7,966 nucleotides of DNA. Origin: Halieaceae bacterium (GTDB lineage Bacteria; Pseudomonadota; Gammaproteobacteria; Pseudomonadales; Halieaceae). This document shows, in pieces, positions 1 through 6,316 of this stretch (position 1 is the first letter of the stretch; each line of letters opens with the position of its first letter). The position numbers and the translations under genes are program-made. The notes under the pieces were generated by a model that did not search any database, was not told the DNA's origin, and worked only from the letters and a program-made list of their open reading frames with translations. Where the stretch lies: the NCBI GenBank assembly GCA_011523115.1, contig WTHO01000130.1:1-7966 (forward strand), written 5' to 3'.

Positions 1-1
1 A

Positions 2-382
2 GAAATCACGCTTGCTAGTGGTCAGGTCGTGCCCGAGGGTGACAAGGTGGTCATCGATTTACAGACGGCGAATCGCGATACAACCATATTTGGCACCGAT
101 GCCGCCCAATTCAATCCGCTACGCAGTATTCAAGGGCGGGTCAGTCCGGCAGGAATGTCATTTGGCGGCGGCATGCACGTCTGTCTTGGTATGAATCTGG
201 TGGCTGGCACGGTTTTGCGTGACGGCGAGGCGCCCAATCCCGACAACCATCAGTTTGGCACCATTACCCTCATCATCAAAAAATTAATCGAACGCGGTAT
301 GCGACCCAACCCCGAGCAGCCGCCGACGAAAATTGCAGCCTCTGAGCGGGACGTGTGGGCGACCTACCCGGTACTTTTTTAA
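2..382 (+). CDS. Cytochrome P450 A, C-terminal part (5' end outside window)
   Basis: This is the last ~126 residues of a cytochrome P450 (heme-thiolate monooxygenase). The reading frame is open from the left edge of the window, so the start and the I-helix and ExxR regions lie upstream. The heme-binding signature FGGGMHVCLG is encoded at 161-190, with the axial-ligand Cys at 182-184. It is preceded by the usual VPEGDKVVIDLQTANRD strand and the FNP motif. After the Cys the usual ALARxE helix sequence is replaced by MNLVAGT, followed by a Pro/Asp/Asn-rich stretch and an extended tail ending TYPVLF. The same unusual tail occurs in the next gene, whose C-terminus matches this one at roughly 40% identity by eye, so the two are tandem paralogs. 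The TAA stop lies 4 bases before the ATG of the next P450, which suggests co-transcription. Family assignment is sure; the substrate is unknown. Confidence 0.93.
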   Translation, partial: EITLASGQVVPEGDKVVIDLQTANRDTTIFGTDAAQFNPLRSIQGRVSPAGMSFGGGMHVCLGMNLVAGTVLRDGEAPNPDNHQFGTITLIIKKLIERGMRPNPEQPPTKIAASERDVWATYPVLF

Positions 383-386
383 CGCG

Positions 387-1610
387 ATGACTGAGGCCAC
401 GCGCATCGGCGGTTATCACAGCGCTCACGAGGCGCTCTGCGATCATCGACTCATTCAGTCTATGTACAACGAATGCGATGTCCTCATGGACCGCGTACTC
501 CTGACGCTGCACGGGGAGGCGCACGCCCACCGCAGGGCCATTGAGTGGCGGCTGTTTCGGAGAGATTTTGCTCGTTACTACGAGCGAGAGGTCTATCCCG
601 CTACCCTGGCGCAGACGTTGGCGCCGTATTTGGCAAGCGGCCGCATGGATCTGCCTGAATTTGGCTTCAGAGTGAACATTAACCTGAGCTCAGACATAGC
701 GGGCATCGATCGCGCAGAGGACTCTGAATCGGAGACCAGTGCACTCGTCGCCTATACGCGCAAATTCAGCGAGGGCGCCACCCTTTTTCACTCCACTCGC
801 GATAAAGACGTTGTGCGTGAGGAGGTGGCAAACGCCCTGCAGGCATTCAAACAGCAGTTTTTTGAACCCTCCAAAGCCCGACGGGAATCCTTACTTCGTC
901 GCATCGCCGCGGGTGAGCTGGCGGAGGAATCGGCGCCGCGCGACATCCTCTCCGTCCTACTCGCCAACCGCGACGAGCAGGATTTAGACGATGACATGAT
1001 CCTGCGTGAAGTCGCCTTTTTTATGCAGGCAGGCTCGCACAGTTCCGCCAATGCGCTGACCCACTGCTTTCACGAAATCATACAGTGGTGCCTTACTCAC
1101 CCGGAGGATCGCGCACGACTAACGACCGACGATGCATTCCTGCAACGGTGCGTTCACGAGAGTCTCCGCCTGCATCCTGCCAGCGCGGTCGCCTGGCGCA
1201 CGGCCAGCGAACCATTCACCTTGGCGGATGGCACCCATATCCCGGCGGGAGGCACGGTGATTATCGACCTGATGTCCGCCAATCTCGAACCCGAGCTGTT
1301 TGGGGAGGACGCAACCTCTTTCAACCCGCACCGCGAGATAGCCCATCGGATACCGCCCTTCGGACTGACCTTCGGCATCGGTATACACACCTGCTTTGGC
1401 AGGGACATCGCAGGGGGTTTGGGCCAAACAAAGGATGCGGCACAAGCACCGCACATTGGCACCTTGAGTAACTTGCTGAAGAGTCTGCTGGCCCATCATG
1501 CCCGCCCAGATCCTGAGGCCCCACCCATTGCCGACACCGCGACTGAAAGACCCAACTGGGGCAGCTACCCGCTCCTCATCGGTGCGCCGGCAAAAGATGA
1601 TTACCCGTGA
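387..1610 (+). CDS. Cytochrome P450 B, complete, 407 aa
   Basis: This is a soluble bacterial cytochrome P450, expected to need a ferredoxin (one is encoded at 5942-6271). Landmarks counted from the ATG at 387 are: a C-helix HxxxR at His46-Arg50; an I-helix segment FFMQAGSHSS at 211-220; ExxR as Glu258-Ser-Leu-Arg261; FNP at 312-314; and the heme loop FGIGIHTCFG at 329-338 with Cys336 as thiolate ligand. Two things are odd. The I helix has His218-Ser219 instead of the acid-Thr pair normally used for proton delivery and O2 activation. The N-terminus before the C helix is also short (~45 residues where ~90 is usual), offset by a longer C-terminal tail shared with the upstream P450. A TTG start at 333 is possible but would overlap the upstream gene by 50 bases and adds sequence unlike a P450, so ATG 387 is preferred, although no strong Shine-Dalgarno precedes it. 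Its stop overlaps the next gene's GTG. Confidence 0.94.
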   Translation: MTEATRIGGYHSAHEALCDHRLIQSMYNECDVLMDRVLLTLHGEAHAHRRAIEWRLFRRDFARYYEREVYPATLAQTLAPYLASGRMDLPEFGFRVNINLSSDIAGIDRAEDSESETSALVAYTRKFSEGATLFHSTRDKDVVREEVANALQAFKQQFFEPSKARRESLLRRIAAGELAEESAPRDILSVLLANRDEQDLDDDMILREVAFFMQAGSHSSANALTHCFHEIIQWCLTHPEDRARLTTDDAFLQRCVHESLRLHPASAVAWRTASEPFTLADGTHIPAGGTVIIDLMSANLEPELFGEDATSFNPHREIAHRIPPFGLTFGIGIHTCFGRDIAGGLGQTKDAAQAPHIGTLSNLLKSLLAHHARPDPEAPPIADTATERPNWGSYPLLIGAPAKDDYP

Positions 1611-2314
1611 CTGACAAGGATCCCACGCAGGCCGGTACCGTCCGCTTAGCTATCGAGCGGGAGATTTTCAACGGACTGCTTGCACCCGGCGATGCGCTTG
1701 AGGAGGGGCGACTCGCTGGTCGCTTCGGCGTATCCCGGACGCCCGTCAGAGAGGCCATTACGCAACTGGCTCAAGCAGGTCTTGTGACAAAACGTGCACA
1801 CAAGCGTGCGGTGGTGGCAGCACTCGACCCCGAAACCCTACTCGAGCTTTTCGAGGCGCTGTCAGAGCTGGAGGGTGCCGCCGCCTTCCTGAGCACGACC
1901 CGTATGTCTGAGGCAGAACGCAGTGAACTGCTGGCCATACACGAGGCAGCCGCCAAGAACCTGCGCCTAAACGGAGATCCCAACGAATATGCCGATCTGG
2001 GTTTCGCATTTCATCAGCGCATCGTCAGTGGGTGCCATAACAAGGTGCTGATCGAGACGACCGAGTGGCTGGCGCTACGAGTGCTTCCGTACCGACGTTT
2101 TCAGGTTGTCGCGCCCGGACGCTTGCAACGCAATCAGTCAGATCACGACGATATTATTTCCGCTATTGTTGCCCGTGACGCGGCAGAAGCCCGGAGACTG
2201 ATGCAGCGTCATACGCTCGAGCAAGGTGACGCGCTCATGCGATTCATTGTGCTTAACAAAGCCACTCACACCGACTTCCACCCAGCCGCGCTCGGCAAGG
2301 AGCACCCGCTATGA
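1607..2314 (+). CDS. GntR/FadR-family transcriptional regulator with FCD domain
   Basis: This 235-residue one-component regulator has the normal length for the FadR subfamily of GntR proteins. An N-terminal winged helix-turn-helix spans about residues 8-72, with the typical LAGRFGVSRTPVREAITQL recognition region at 36-54. A C-terminal all-helical FCD ligand domain spans about 78-205. Residues in the positions used by FCD proteins to hold a metal ion are visible: Asp130, His136 (in AFHQRI), His180 (in SDHDDI) and His202 (in MQRH). By family knowledge, such proteins usually repress a neighbouring catabolic operon and release DNA on binding a small organic acid or pathway intermediate, so local control of this cluster is the likely role (inference). 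The start is GTG at 1607, forming a GTGA overlap with the P450 B stop. The gene's own stop overlaps the downstream ATG. No clear palindromic operator was found in the window, so the binding site is probably upstream of the left edge. Confidence 0.93.
   Translation: MTDKDPTQAGTVRLAIEREIFNGLLAPGDALEEGRLAGRFGVSRTPVREAITQLAQAGLVTKRAHKRAVVAALDPETLLELFEALSELEGAAAFLSTTRMSEAERSELLAIHEAAAKNLRLNGDPNEYADLGFAFHQRIVSGCHNKVLIETTEWLALRVLPYRRFQVVAPGRLQRNQSDHDDIISAIVARDAAEARRLMQRHTLEQGDALMRFIVLNKATHTDFHPAALGKEHPL
2297..2302 (+). promoter_or_regulatory. Shine-Dalgarno site of the first amidohydrolase
   Basis: AAGGAG lies within the 3' end of the regulator gene, with 8 bases between it and the ATG at 2311. It is a near-perfect ribosome binding site. 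It supports that start and gives the amidohydrolase its own initiation signal in addition to the ATGA coupling. Confidence 0.7.
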
Positions 2315-3663
2315 GTCAACCGCACATCCTCATCAAAAACGGGCTCATCATCGATGGCACCGGGAAAGACCCTTTCGCAGGGGACGTGCTGGTGCATGAC
2401 AAACGTATTGTTGCTGTAGGCCAAGAGGCGAGAGCAAGCTGCCCCGACGGTGCGCTGGTAGAAGATATCGATGCTTCGGGCTGCCGTGTGCTCCCAGGCA
2501 TGATCGACAGCCACTGCCATATCAGCTTTGATCAACCAAACAGTAATGACGAACTGTTTTTTCATCGGCGGTACGGCCTTGCCGCACTGGTCGCCGGGGT
2601 CAACGCCCAAAAAGTACTTCGAGCGGGTTTCACCAGTTTCTTCGACGCGGACTGCGTGTTCGATGTAGGGGTAGACCTGCGCGACGCGATTGAGGGGGGT
2701 GTTATTGAAGGGCCGCGCATGACCACGGGCGGCAACGTGCTGATCAACTGTGTGGGTGGTACGGCGGCCCGGCTCCTGCCCGATGAGGGCACCCGCGGCT
2801 ACGCCCGAATCGTCCATACGCCCGATGAGATCGTCAGAGAAATTCACAAACAGATCAAAATGGGTGTCGACTGGATCAAGGTCCATGTCAGTGGGCTGCC
2901 CATCCGCCCCGGCAAGGAGACCGGGGAGATCTCAACCTGGACGTTGGACGAGCTCAAGCTGGTTTGCGACACCGCACACCAGTTTGGCATTCCCGTTGTG
3001 GGGCATTGTCGCAACGCTACCAGCACCCGCGACGCAGCCCTTGCCGGCTTCGACATGATCCTGCACGCCACCTACATGGACGACGAAGCGCTGAAGGCGG
3101 TGACAGATCGTATGGTGCCGCTGGTGCCTACCTTTACCTTCCAAGCCAATCTGGCCGACTTCGGTGCCGCGATCGGTTCGGACGAGACGCTTCGTGAGGT
3201 TTTCCGAGCGGAGATCACCGAAAGCGTCGACACGCTTCGCACCGCCTTCGATGCGGGCGTACCGCTGTTAACGGGCAGCGAAAGCGGATTCAGCCTGACA
3301 CCCTATGGCGACTGGCACTATCGGGAGCTTCAAGTGTTTGTTGAAGATTTGGGGATGACACCGCTACAGGCCATCAACAGCGCCACTGAACAAGGCGCAC
3401 GTGCGCTCAAACTCGAAGGCGAGCTCGGATGCATCAAGCCTGGCTATCTCGCTGACATTTTGGTCTTCGATGGTGAGCCCGACATTTCCGTTACCCAACT
3501 GGGAGAGCAACATCGCTTCCGAACCATCATGAAAGCGGGCCGCGTAATCGATACCCACTCTCCTTTGCCCAGCGATTGGCAACTTCCTGGCTGGCGAGTC
3601 AGCGAATACTCTGAGCGTATCCTGACGAGACAACTGGTGGAATCCATGGGACTCACGGGCTAG
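2311..3663 (+). CDS. Metal-dependent amidohydrolase (imidazolonepropionase/prolidase-like)
   Basis: This 450-residue protein belongs to the amidohydrolase superfamily, with a composite beta-sandwich plus TIM barrel. The N-terminal strands (ILIKNGLIIDGTG) and the C-terminal GYLADILVFDGEP return to the beta-sandwich. Expected metal and catalytic positions are visible: His68 and His70 in MIDSHCHI, a probable carboxylated Lys190 in WIKVHVSG, His232 in VVGHC and His252 in ILHATYMD. The last catalytic position, normally Asp in a GTDSG-type motif, reads TGSESG here, with Glu324. Family members hydrolyse cyclic amides, amino-acid amides, dipeptides or lactone-like rings; which applies here cannot be told. 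No signal peptide is seen, so it is cytoplasmic. The ATG overlaps the regulator stop (ATGA) and has a strong Shine-Dalgarno site. Fold assignment is firm; the exact substrate and the consequence of Glu324 are unknown. Confidence 0.92.
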   Translation: MSQPHILIKNGLIIDGTGKDPFAGDVLVHDKRIVAVGQEARASCPDGALVEDIDASGCRVLPGMIDSHCHISFDQPNSNDELFFHRRYGLAALVAGVNAQKVLRAGFTSFFDADCVFDVGVDLRDAIEGGVIEGPRMTTGGNVLINCVGGTAARLLPDEGTRGYARIVHTPDEIVREIHKQIKMGVDWIKVHVSGLPIRPGKETGEISTWTLDELKLVCDTAHQFGIPVVGHCRNATSTRDAALAGFDMILHATYMDDEALKAVTDRMVPLVPTFTFQANLADFGAAIGSDETLREVFRAEITESVDTLRTAFDAGVPLLTGSESGFSLTPYGDWHYRELQVFVEDLGMTPLQAINSATEQGARALKLEGELGCIKPGYLADILVFDGEPDISVTQLGEQHRFRTIMKAGRVIDTHSPLPSDWQLPGWRVSEYSERILTRQLVESMGLTG

Positions 3664-3724
3664 ATCAAACTGCCCCGATTCTCATACCGCCTGACTTACC
3701 CTACGACGAAAAAAAGGATAACCG
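3664..3724 (+). promoter_or_regulatory. Intergenic spacer with ribosome binding site, possible internal promoter
   Basis: This is the longest gap in the window (61 bases). An A-rich run at 3709-3715 leads into AAGGA at 3714-3718, with 6 bases to the GTG at 3725, a good ribosome binding site that decides that start. I see no convincing -35/-10 pair, no stem-loop with a T-tract and no clear inverted repeat for the GntR-type regulator. An internal promoter is possible only because this is the one real break in the first part of the gene row. Confidence 0.4.
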
Positions 3725-4465
3725 GTGAAACACGCAGTCATAACGGGAGGGGCCGCAGGTCTCGGAGCTGATGTCGCCCGCACACTCAGCGAGGCGGGCT
3801 ATCGAATCGGTATTTTCGATCTGGGCGCCGAGCGCGTGGCCGAAGCGGCGTCGCAACTTGAGAATGCAGTGGGCATTGAGGCGGACGTTACGTCCCCCGA
3901 TCAAGTTGCTGCCGCCTTCGACGCATTCGGTGAGGTACCTGACCTACTGGTCAACAATGCGGGCATCGTGCGATTTGGTGCTATGGAGGAGCAGTCTGTT
4001 CAGGATTACATCGATGTGGTGAACGTCAACCTCCTGGGCAGCTGCTTCTGCGCCCGCGCCATTGCGCCGGCAATGATGGACCGGGGGTCCGGACACATCA
4101 TCAATTTCACGTCGATTAACGGCGTCCATCCTGCACCCGGGGTAGGCCTTTATGGCCCAACCAAAGCAGCAATGGCCAACATGACCCAGGCCATGGCAAT
4201 CGAATGGGGACCGAGAGGTATCCGCGTCAACGCGATTGCACCGGGCATGATCGATGCCGGTATGTCCAAGCCCATTTTCGAGAACCCCAAGGTGCGCGCG
4301 ACGCGAGGGGGCGGCGTGCCATTGAGATGTCTGGGAGAAGCCGCAGATATTGCAGAAGCGGTCCTTTTTCTGGACTCAGATGGCGCTAAATATATCTCCG
4401 GTCACGAGCTGGTCGTCGATGGCGGCGTATCGATCAGCGTGATGGCCCACCTGCCGCGCGAATGA
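3725..4465 (+). CDS. Short-chain dehydrogenase/reductase (SDR), probably NAD-dependent
   Basis: This classical SDR of 246 residues is the usual length and a single Rossmann domain. The cofactor-binding TGGAAGLG is at 7-14. Asp32 at the end of the second strand (IGIFDLG) favours NAD(H) over NADP(H). NNAG is at 77-80, and catalytic Ser130, Tyr143 and Lys147 (YGPTK) are present, with the structural PG motif at 173-174. The C-terminal SGHELVVDGG is typical of FabG-like enzymes. The likely reaction is oxidation of a secondary alcohol to a ketone, or the reverse; the substrate is not predictable from the sequence. The start is GTG at 3725 with AAGGA 6 bases upstream. Its stop shares an ATGA with the ThuA-like gene. 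A role in oxidising a P450-made alcohol is inferred from context only. Confidence 0.94.
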   Translation: MKHAVITGGAAGLGADVARTLSEAGYRIGIFDLGAERVAEAASQLENAVGIEADVTSPDQVAAAFDAFGEVPDLLVNNAGIVRFGAMEEQSVQDYIDVVNVNLLGSCFCARAIAPAMMDRGSGHIINFTSINGVHPAPGVGLYGPTKAAMANMTQAMAIEWGPRGIRVNAIAPGMIDAGMSKPIFENPKVRATRGGGVPLRCLGEAADIAEAVLFLDSDGAKYISGHELVVDGGVSISVMAHLPRE

Positions 4466-5154
4466 CTCGTCGCAACCTGATTCTCGTCGGCGGTATTTTC
4501 CATGACTTTCAGGCGTCGGCGGAGGCGCTCTCGACGGCGTTGGAACCACTAGGCATCGAATCCCGCATCGAACCCGATCTCGACGCGGGGGTCGCCAGTC
4601 TGGCCCAGCAGCCCGTTGATCTCGTCACGCTCAACGCGCTGCGCTGGCCGATGATGGGAGAAAAATACGACCCCTATCGCGACACTGAGGCCTACTCCCC
4701 TCCCCCTGCTACTCGCGCCGCATTGCAGAGGCATGTGGAGACGGGGGGTGCACTGTTAGGGCTTCATACAGCAAGCATTTGTTTTTCTGACTGGCCCGAG
4801 TGGGGTGCTCTGCTGGGCGGTCATTGGGAATGGGGCACCAGTTGGCACCCCCAGCCAGAGCCGGTCTCTGTGACACCCAACTCGGAAGCGATGCTTGCGC
4901 ACCTGCCAGCGTTTCACGTTCAGGATGAGCTCTACACTGACCTGCGGGTGTCGCCCGGCGCACAAGTACTGGCGCATGGTCAAAGCCCCGCGATGCCAAA
5001 GCCCCAGCCGGTCATCTGGTCTCATACGGTAGGCCGTGGCAGAGTGATCTATGACGCCCTCGGCCACGACAGCACGTCGCTCTCGGACCCAGCCCACGCT
5101 CAGTGGCTTCGCGCATCCGTGGCGTGGGCACTGGGAGAGGAAACATCGCAATGA
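4462..5154 (+). CDS. ThuA-like domain protein
   Basis: This 230-residue protein has the ThuA (trehalose-utilisation-like) fold, related to class I glutamine amidotransferase domains but without their nucleophilic Cys in the elbow. Visible family features are the N-terminal strand LILVGGIFHDF, GGALLGLHTAS at 95-105, GGHW at 119-122, WHP at 128-130, DELYTDL at 155-161 and the C-terminal GRGRVIYDALGHD at 191-203. ThuA itself takes part in conversion of trehalose to 3-keto-trehalose, but most family members have no proven reaction. Here the gene is locked between two SDR genes by ATGA overlaps on both sides, so it most likely handles the same intermediate as those enzymes (inference). There is no good Shine-Dalgarno site, so translation is probably coupled to the upstream SDR. 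Family assignment is good, function is open. Confidence 0.85.
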   Translation: MTRRNLILVGGIFHDFQASAEALSTALEPLGIESRIEPDLDAGVASLAQQPVDLVTLNALRWPMMGEKYDPYRDTEAYSPPPATRAALQRHVETGGALLGLHTASICFSDWPEWGALLGGHWEWGTSWHPQPEPVSVTPNSEAMLAHLPAFHVQDELYTDLRVSPGAQVLAHGQSPAMPKPQPVIWSHTVGRGRVIYDALGHDSTSLSDPAHAQWLRASVAWALGEETSQ

Positions 5155-5939
5155 AATCCCTTCAGGACATGTCGATACTCATCACGGGCGGCGGCTCCGG
5201 CATCGGGCTCGGCACCGCCCGATATTGCATCGAGCGCGGAGCAAAGGTCACGATCTGTGGCCGCAGGGAAGACAAGATCAAAGACGCTGCCTCCTCGCTT
5301 GGCGATCAATGTCGAGGCATTGCCGCTGATATCACTGTCGCCAATGATCGCGAGAAGCTGCTGGCCGCTGCCGTGGACCACGGTGGGCAGCTCGACGCAT
5401 TAATCAATAACGCGGGCAACATGTATCGCGGCGCAATCACCTCATTGGATGAACAGGCGCTGCAGGCTGTTTTTCACACCAATGTCATCGCAGCAATGAT
5501 GCTCACGGGGCTGTGCACGCCCCAGCTCGCAAGGCGTGAGGGCTCAGTGGTCTTCGTCGGATCGATCCACACCCGGCGTGCCTTCCCCGGCGCGTCTCCC
5601 TACGCCGCCACCAAAGCCGCCGTGCAAGGCCTTACGCGTGTTTTGGCGGCCGAGCTCGGAGAACAAAAGATACGCGTGAATTGTCTATTACCCGGTGCAG
5701 TCTTCACCGAAATTAATCAGCGCGCAGGCCTGATGGACGACGAGACCGCATTGCAAAGACTGCAGGGAATGTCAGACTTGCACGCCTTGGGTCGGATTGG
5801 CACCACCGAAGAGGTCGCGGAAGCCATGGCATACCTCATCTGCGCTGAGTGGGTAACCGGTGCCATGATTGATATCGATGGCGGTTTAGGACTCGGCATC
5901 ACGCAAGACCCCGCTATCACCAACAGAGAGGAGCAGTAA
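5151..5939 (+). CDS. Short-chain dehydrogenase/reductase (SDR), probably NADP-dependent
   Basis: This second classical SDR has 262 residues. TGGGSGIG is at 12-19, NNAG at 86-89, Asn111 lies in the HTNV segment, and the catalytic set is Ser138, Tyr151 and Lys155 (YAATK). The second strand ends in CGRRED with Arg38 and Arg39, the usual sign of NADP(H) preference and unlike the first SDR, which has Asp at the equivalent place. The C-terminal TGAMIDIDGG is typical of the family. The ATG at 5151 is chosen because it forms an ATGA overlap with the ThuA-like stop, is preceded by AGAGG at 5136-5140, and begins right before the first Rossmann strand. An upstream GTG at 5103 would add 16 unrelated residues. 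The substrate is unknown; it may act on another hydroxyl or in the opposite direction from the first SDR. Confidence 0.94.
   Translation: MKSLQDMSILITGGGSGIGLGTARYCIERGAKVTICGRREDKIKDAASSLGDQCRGIAADITVANDREKLLAAAVDHGGQLDALINNAGNMYRGAITSLDEQALQAVFHTNVIAAMMLTGLCTPQLARREGSVVFVGSIHTRRAFPGASPYAATKAAVQGLTRVLAAELGEQKIRVNCLLPGAVFTEINQRAGLMDDETALQRLQGMSDLHALGRIGTTEEVAEAMAYLICAEWVTGAMIDIDGGLGLGITQDPAITNREEQ
5926..5933 (+). promoter_or_regulatory. Shine-Dalgarno site of the ferredoxin gene
   Basis: GAGAGGAG lies inside the last codons of the second SDR, with 8 bases before the ATG at 5942. It is a strong site for independent initiation, which fits an electron carrier needed in larger amounts than the enzymes. 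Confidence 0.65.
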
Positions 5940-5941
5940 TC

Positions 5942-6271
5942 ATGAGTGGATCCGTCAGTGTGAATGTGACAACCCGTGAGGGTGAGCAGAGAACTGTCAC
6001 CCAGGGTGCCGGTCATCAGACACTGATGCAGGTGCTTTATGATGAGGACATCGGAGTCGAGGCCATTTGCGGGGGGTGCACCTCCTGTGCAACCTGCCAC
6101 GTTTTGGTCGACCCCGCCTGGATGAGCAAGCTACCTGATCGTGATCAAGCAGAGCTAATGCTTTTGCAATATGCCGAGCACTACGACCCGGAGCGCTCCC
6201 GGCTCAGCTGCCAGTTACAGTTGGGGCCTGAGCTGGACGGCATGCCGCTCACCATCGCGCCGGAAGAGTAA
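5942..6271 (+). CDS. [2Fe-2S] ferredoxin, adrenodoxin/putidaredoxin type
   Basis: This small soluble electron carrier (109 residues) would pass electrons from a ferredoxin reductase to a cytochrome P450. The cluster ligands follow the C-x5-C-x2-C-x37-C spacing of putidaredoxin: Cys43, Cys49, Cys52 and Cys90, with the typical CATCHVLVDPAW segment and the C-terminal SRLSCQL...GPELDGM region. An extra Cys46 sits inside the binding loop. Compared with putidaredoxin, the Asp just before the first Cys (Asp38, used to dock P450cam) is replaced by Ile42, and the C-terminal Trp is absent because the protein ends APEE. It is therefore matched to other partners, most simply the two P450s at the start of the window. 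No reductase gene is present here. It starts 2 bases after the second SDR's stop with a strong Shine-Dalgarno site. Confidence 0.95.
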   Translation: MSGSVSVNVTTREGEQRTVTQGAGHQTLMQVLYDEDIGVEAICGGCTSCATCHVLVDPAWMSKLPDRDQAELMLLQYAEHYDPERSRLSCQLQLGPELDGMPLTIAPEE

Positions 6272-6316
6272 GCCCCTGTTTATGGTGCTTCTTCCAGACC
6301 CCCCGCTTGCCTACTC
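6272..6316 (+). other. Short spacer with a possible 12-codon leader ORF
   Basis: This gap separates ferredoxin and amidohydrolase-2 genes. It has no Shine-Dalgarno site near the ATG at 6317. It does contain a small ORF, ATG at 6282 reading MVLLPDPPLAYS, whose TGA at 6318-6320 overlaps that ATG as ATGA, so translation could be coupled through it. GGAAGA at 6262-6267 and TCTTCC at 6290-6295 are complementary across a 22-base loop. No T-tract follows, so this is not a classical terminator. Both observations may be chance. Confidence 0.2.

Noticed and set aside
333..386. Upstream TTG start for P450 B
   Set aside because: It would overlap the upstream P450 by 50 bases and add 18 residues that do not look like a P450 N-terminus; ATG 387 directly follows the upstream stop.
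1085..1471. 128-codon plus-strand frame inside P450 B
   Set aside because: It is out of frame with the P450 heme and ExxR motifs and has no domain signal.
2266..2886. 206-codon open frame on the minus strand
   Set aside because: It lies fully antisense to the regulator end and the well-supported amidohydrolase, and its translation shows no recognisable domain; it is a shadow of a GC-rich coding strand.
3664..3724. Operator for the GntR-type regulator in the largest gap
   Set aside because: I looked for an inverted repeat and found none better than a 6-base ACCGGT at the start codon, which is too short to call.
5103..5150. Upstream GTG start for the second SDR
   Set aside because: It adds 16 residues before the Rossmann strand and overlaps the ThuA-like gene by over 50 bases; ATG 5151 has both a ribosome site and the ATGA junction.
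5717..6100. 127-codon minus-strand frame
   Set aside because: It is antisense to the SDR C-terminus and ferredoxin, both with complete motif sets; no independent support.
6262..6295. Possible terminator after the ferredoxin gene
   Set aside because: The stem is only 6 pairs with a 22-base loop and no T-tract; the downstream gene continues closely on the same strand.
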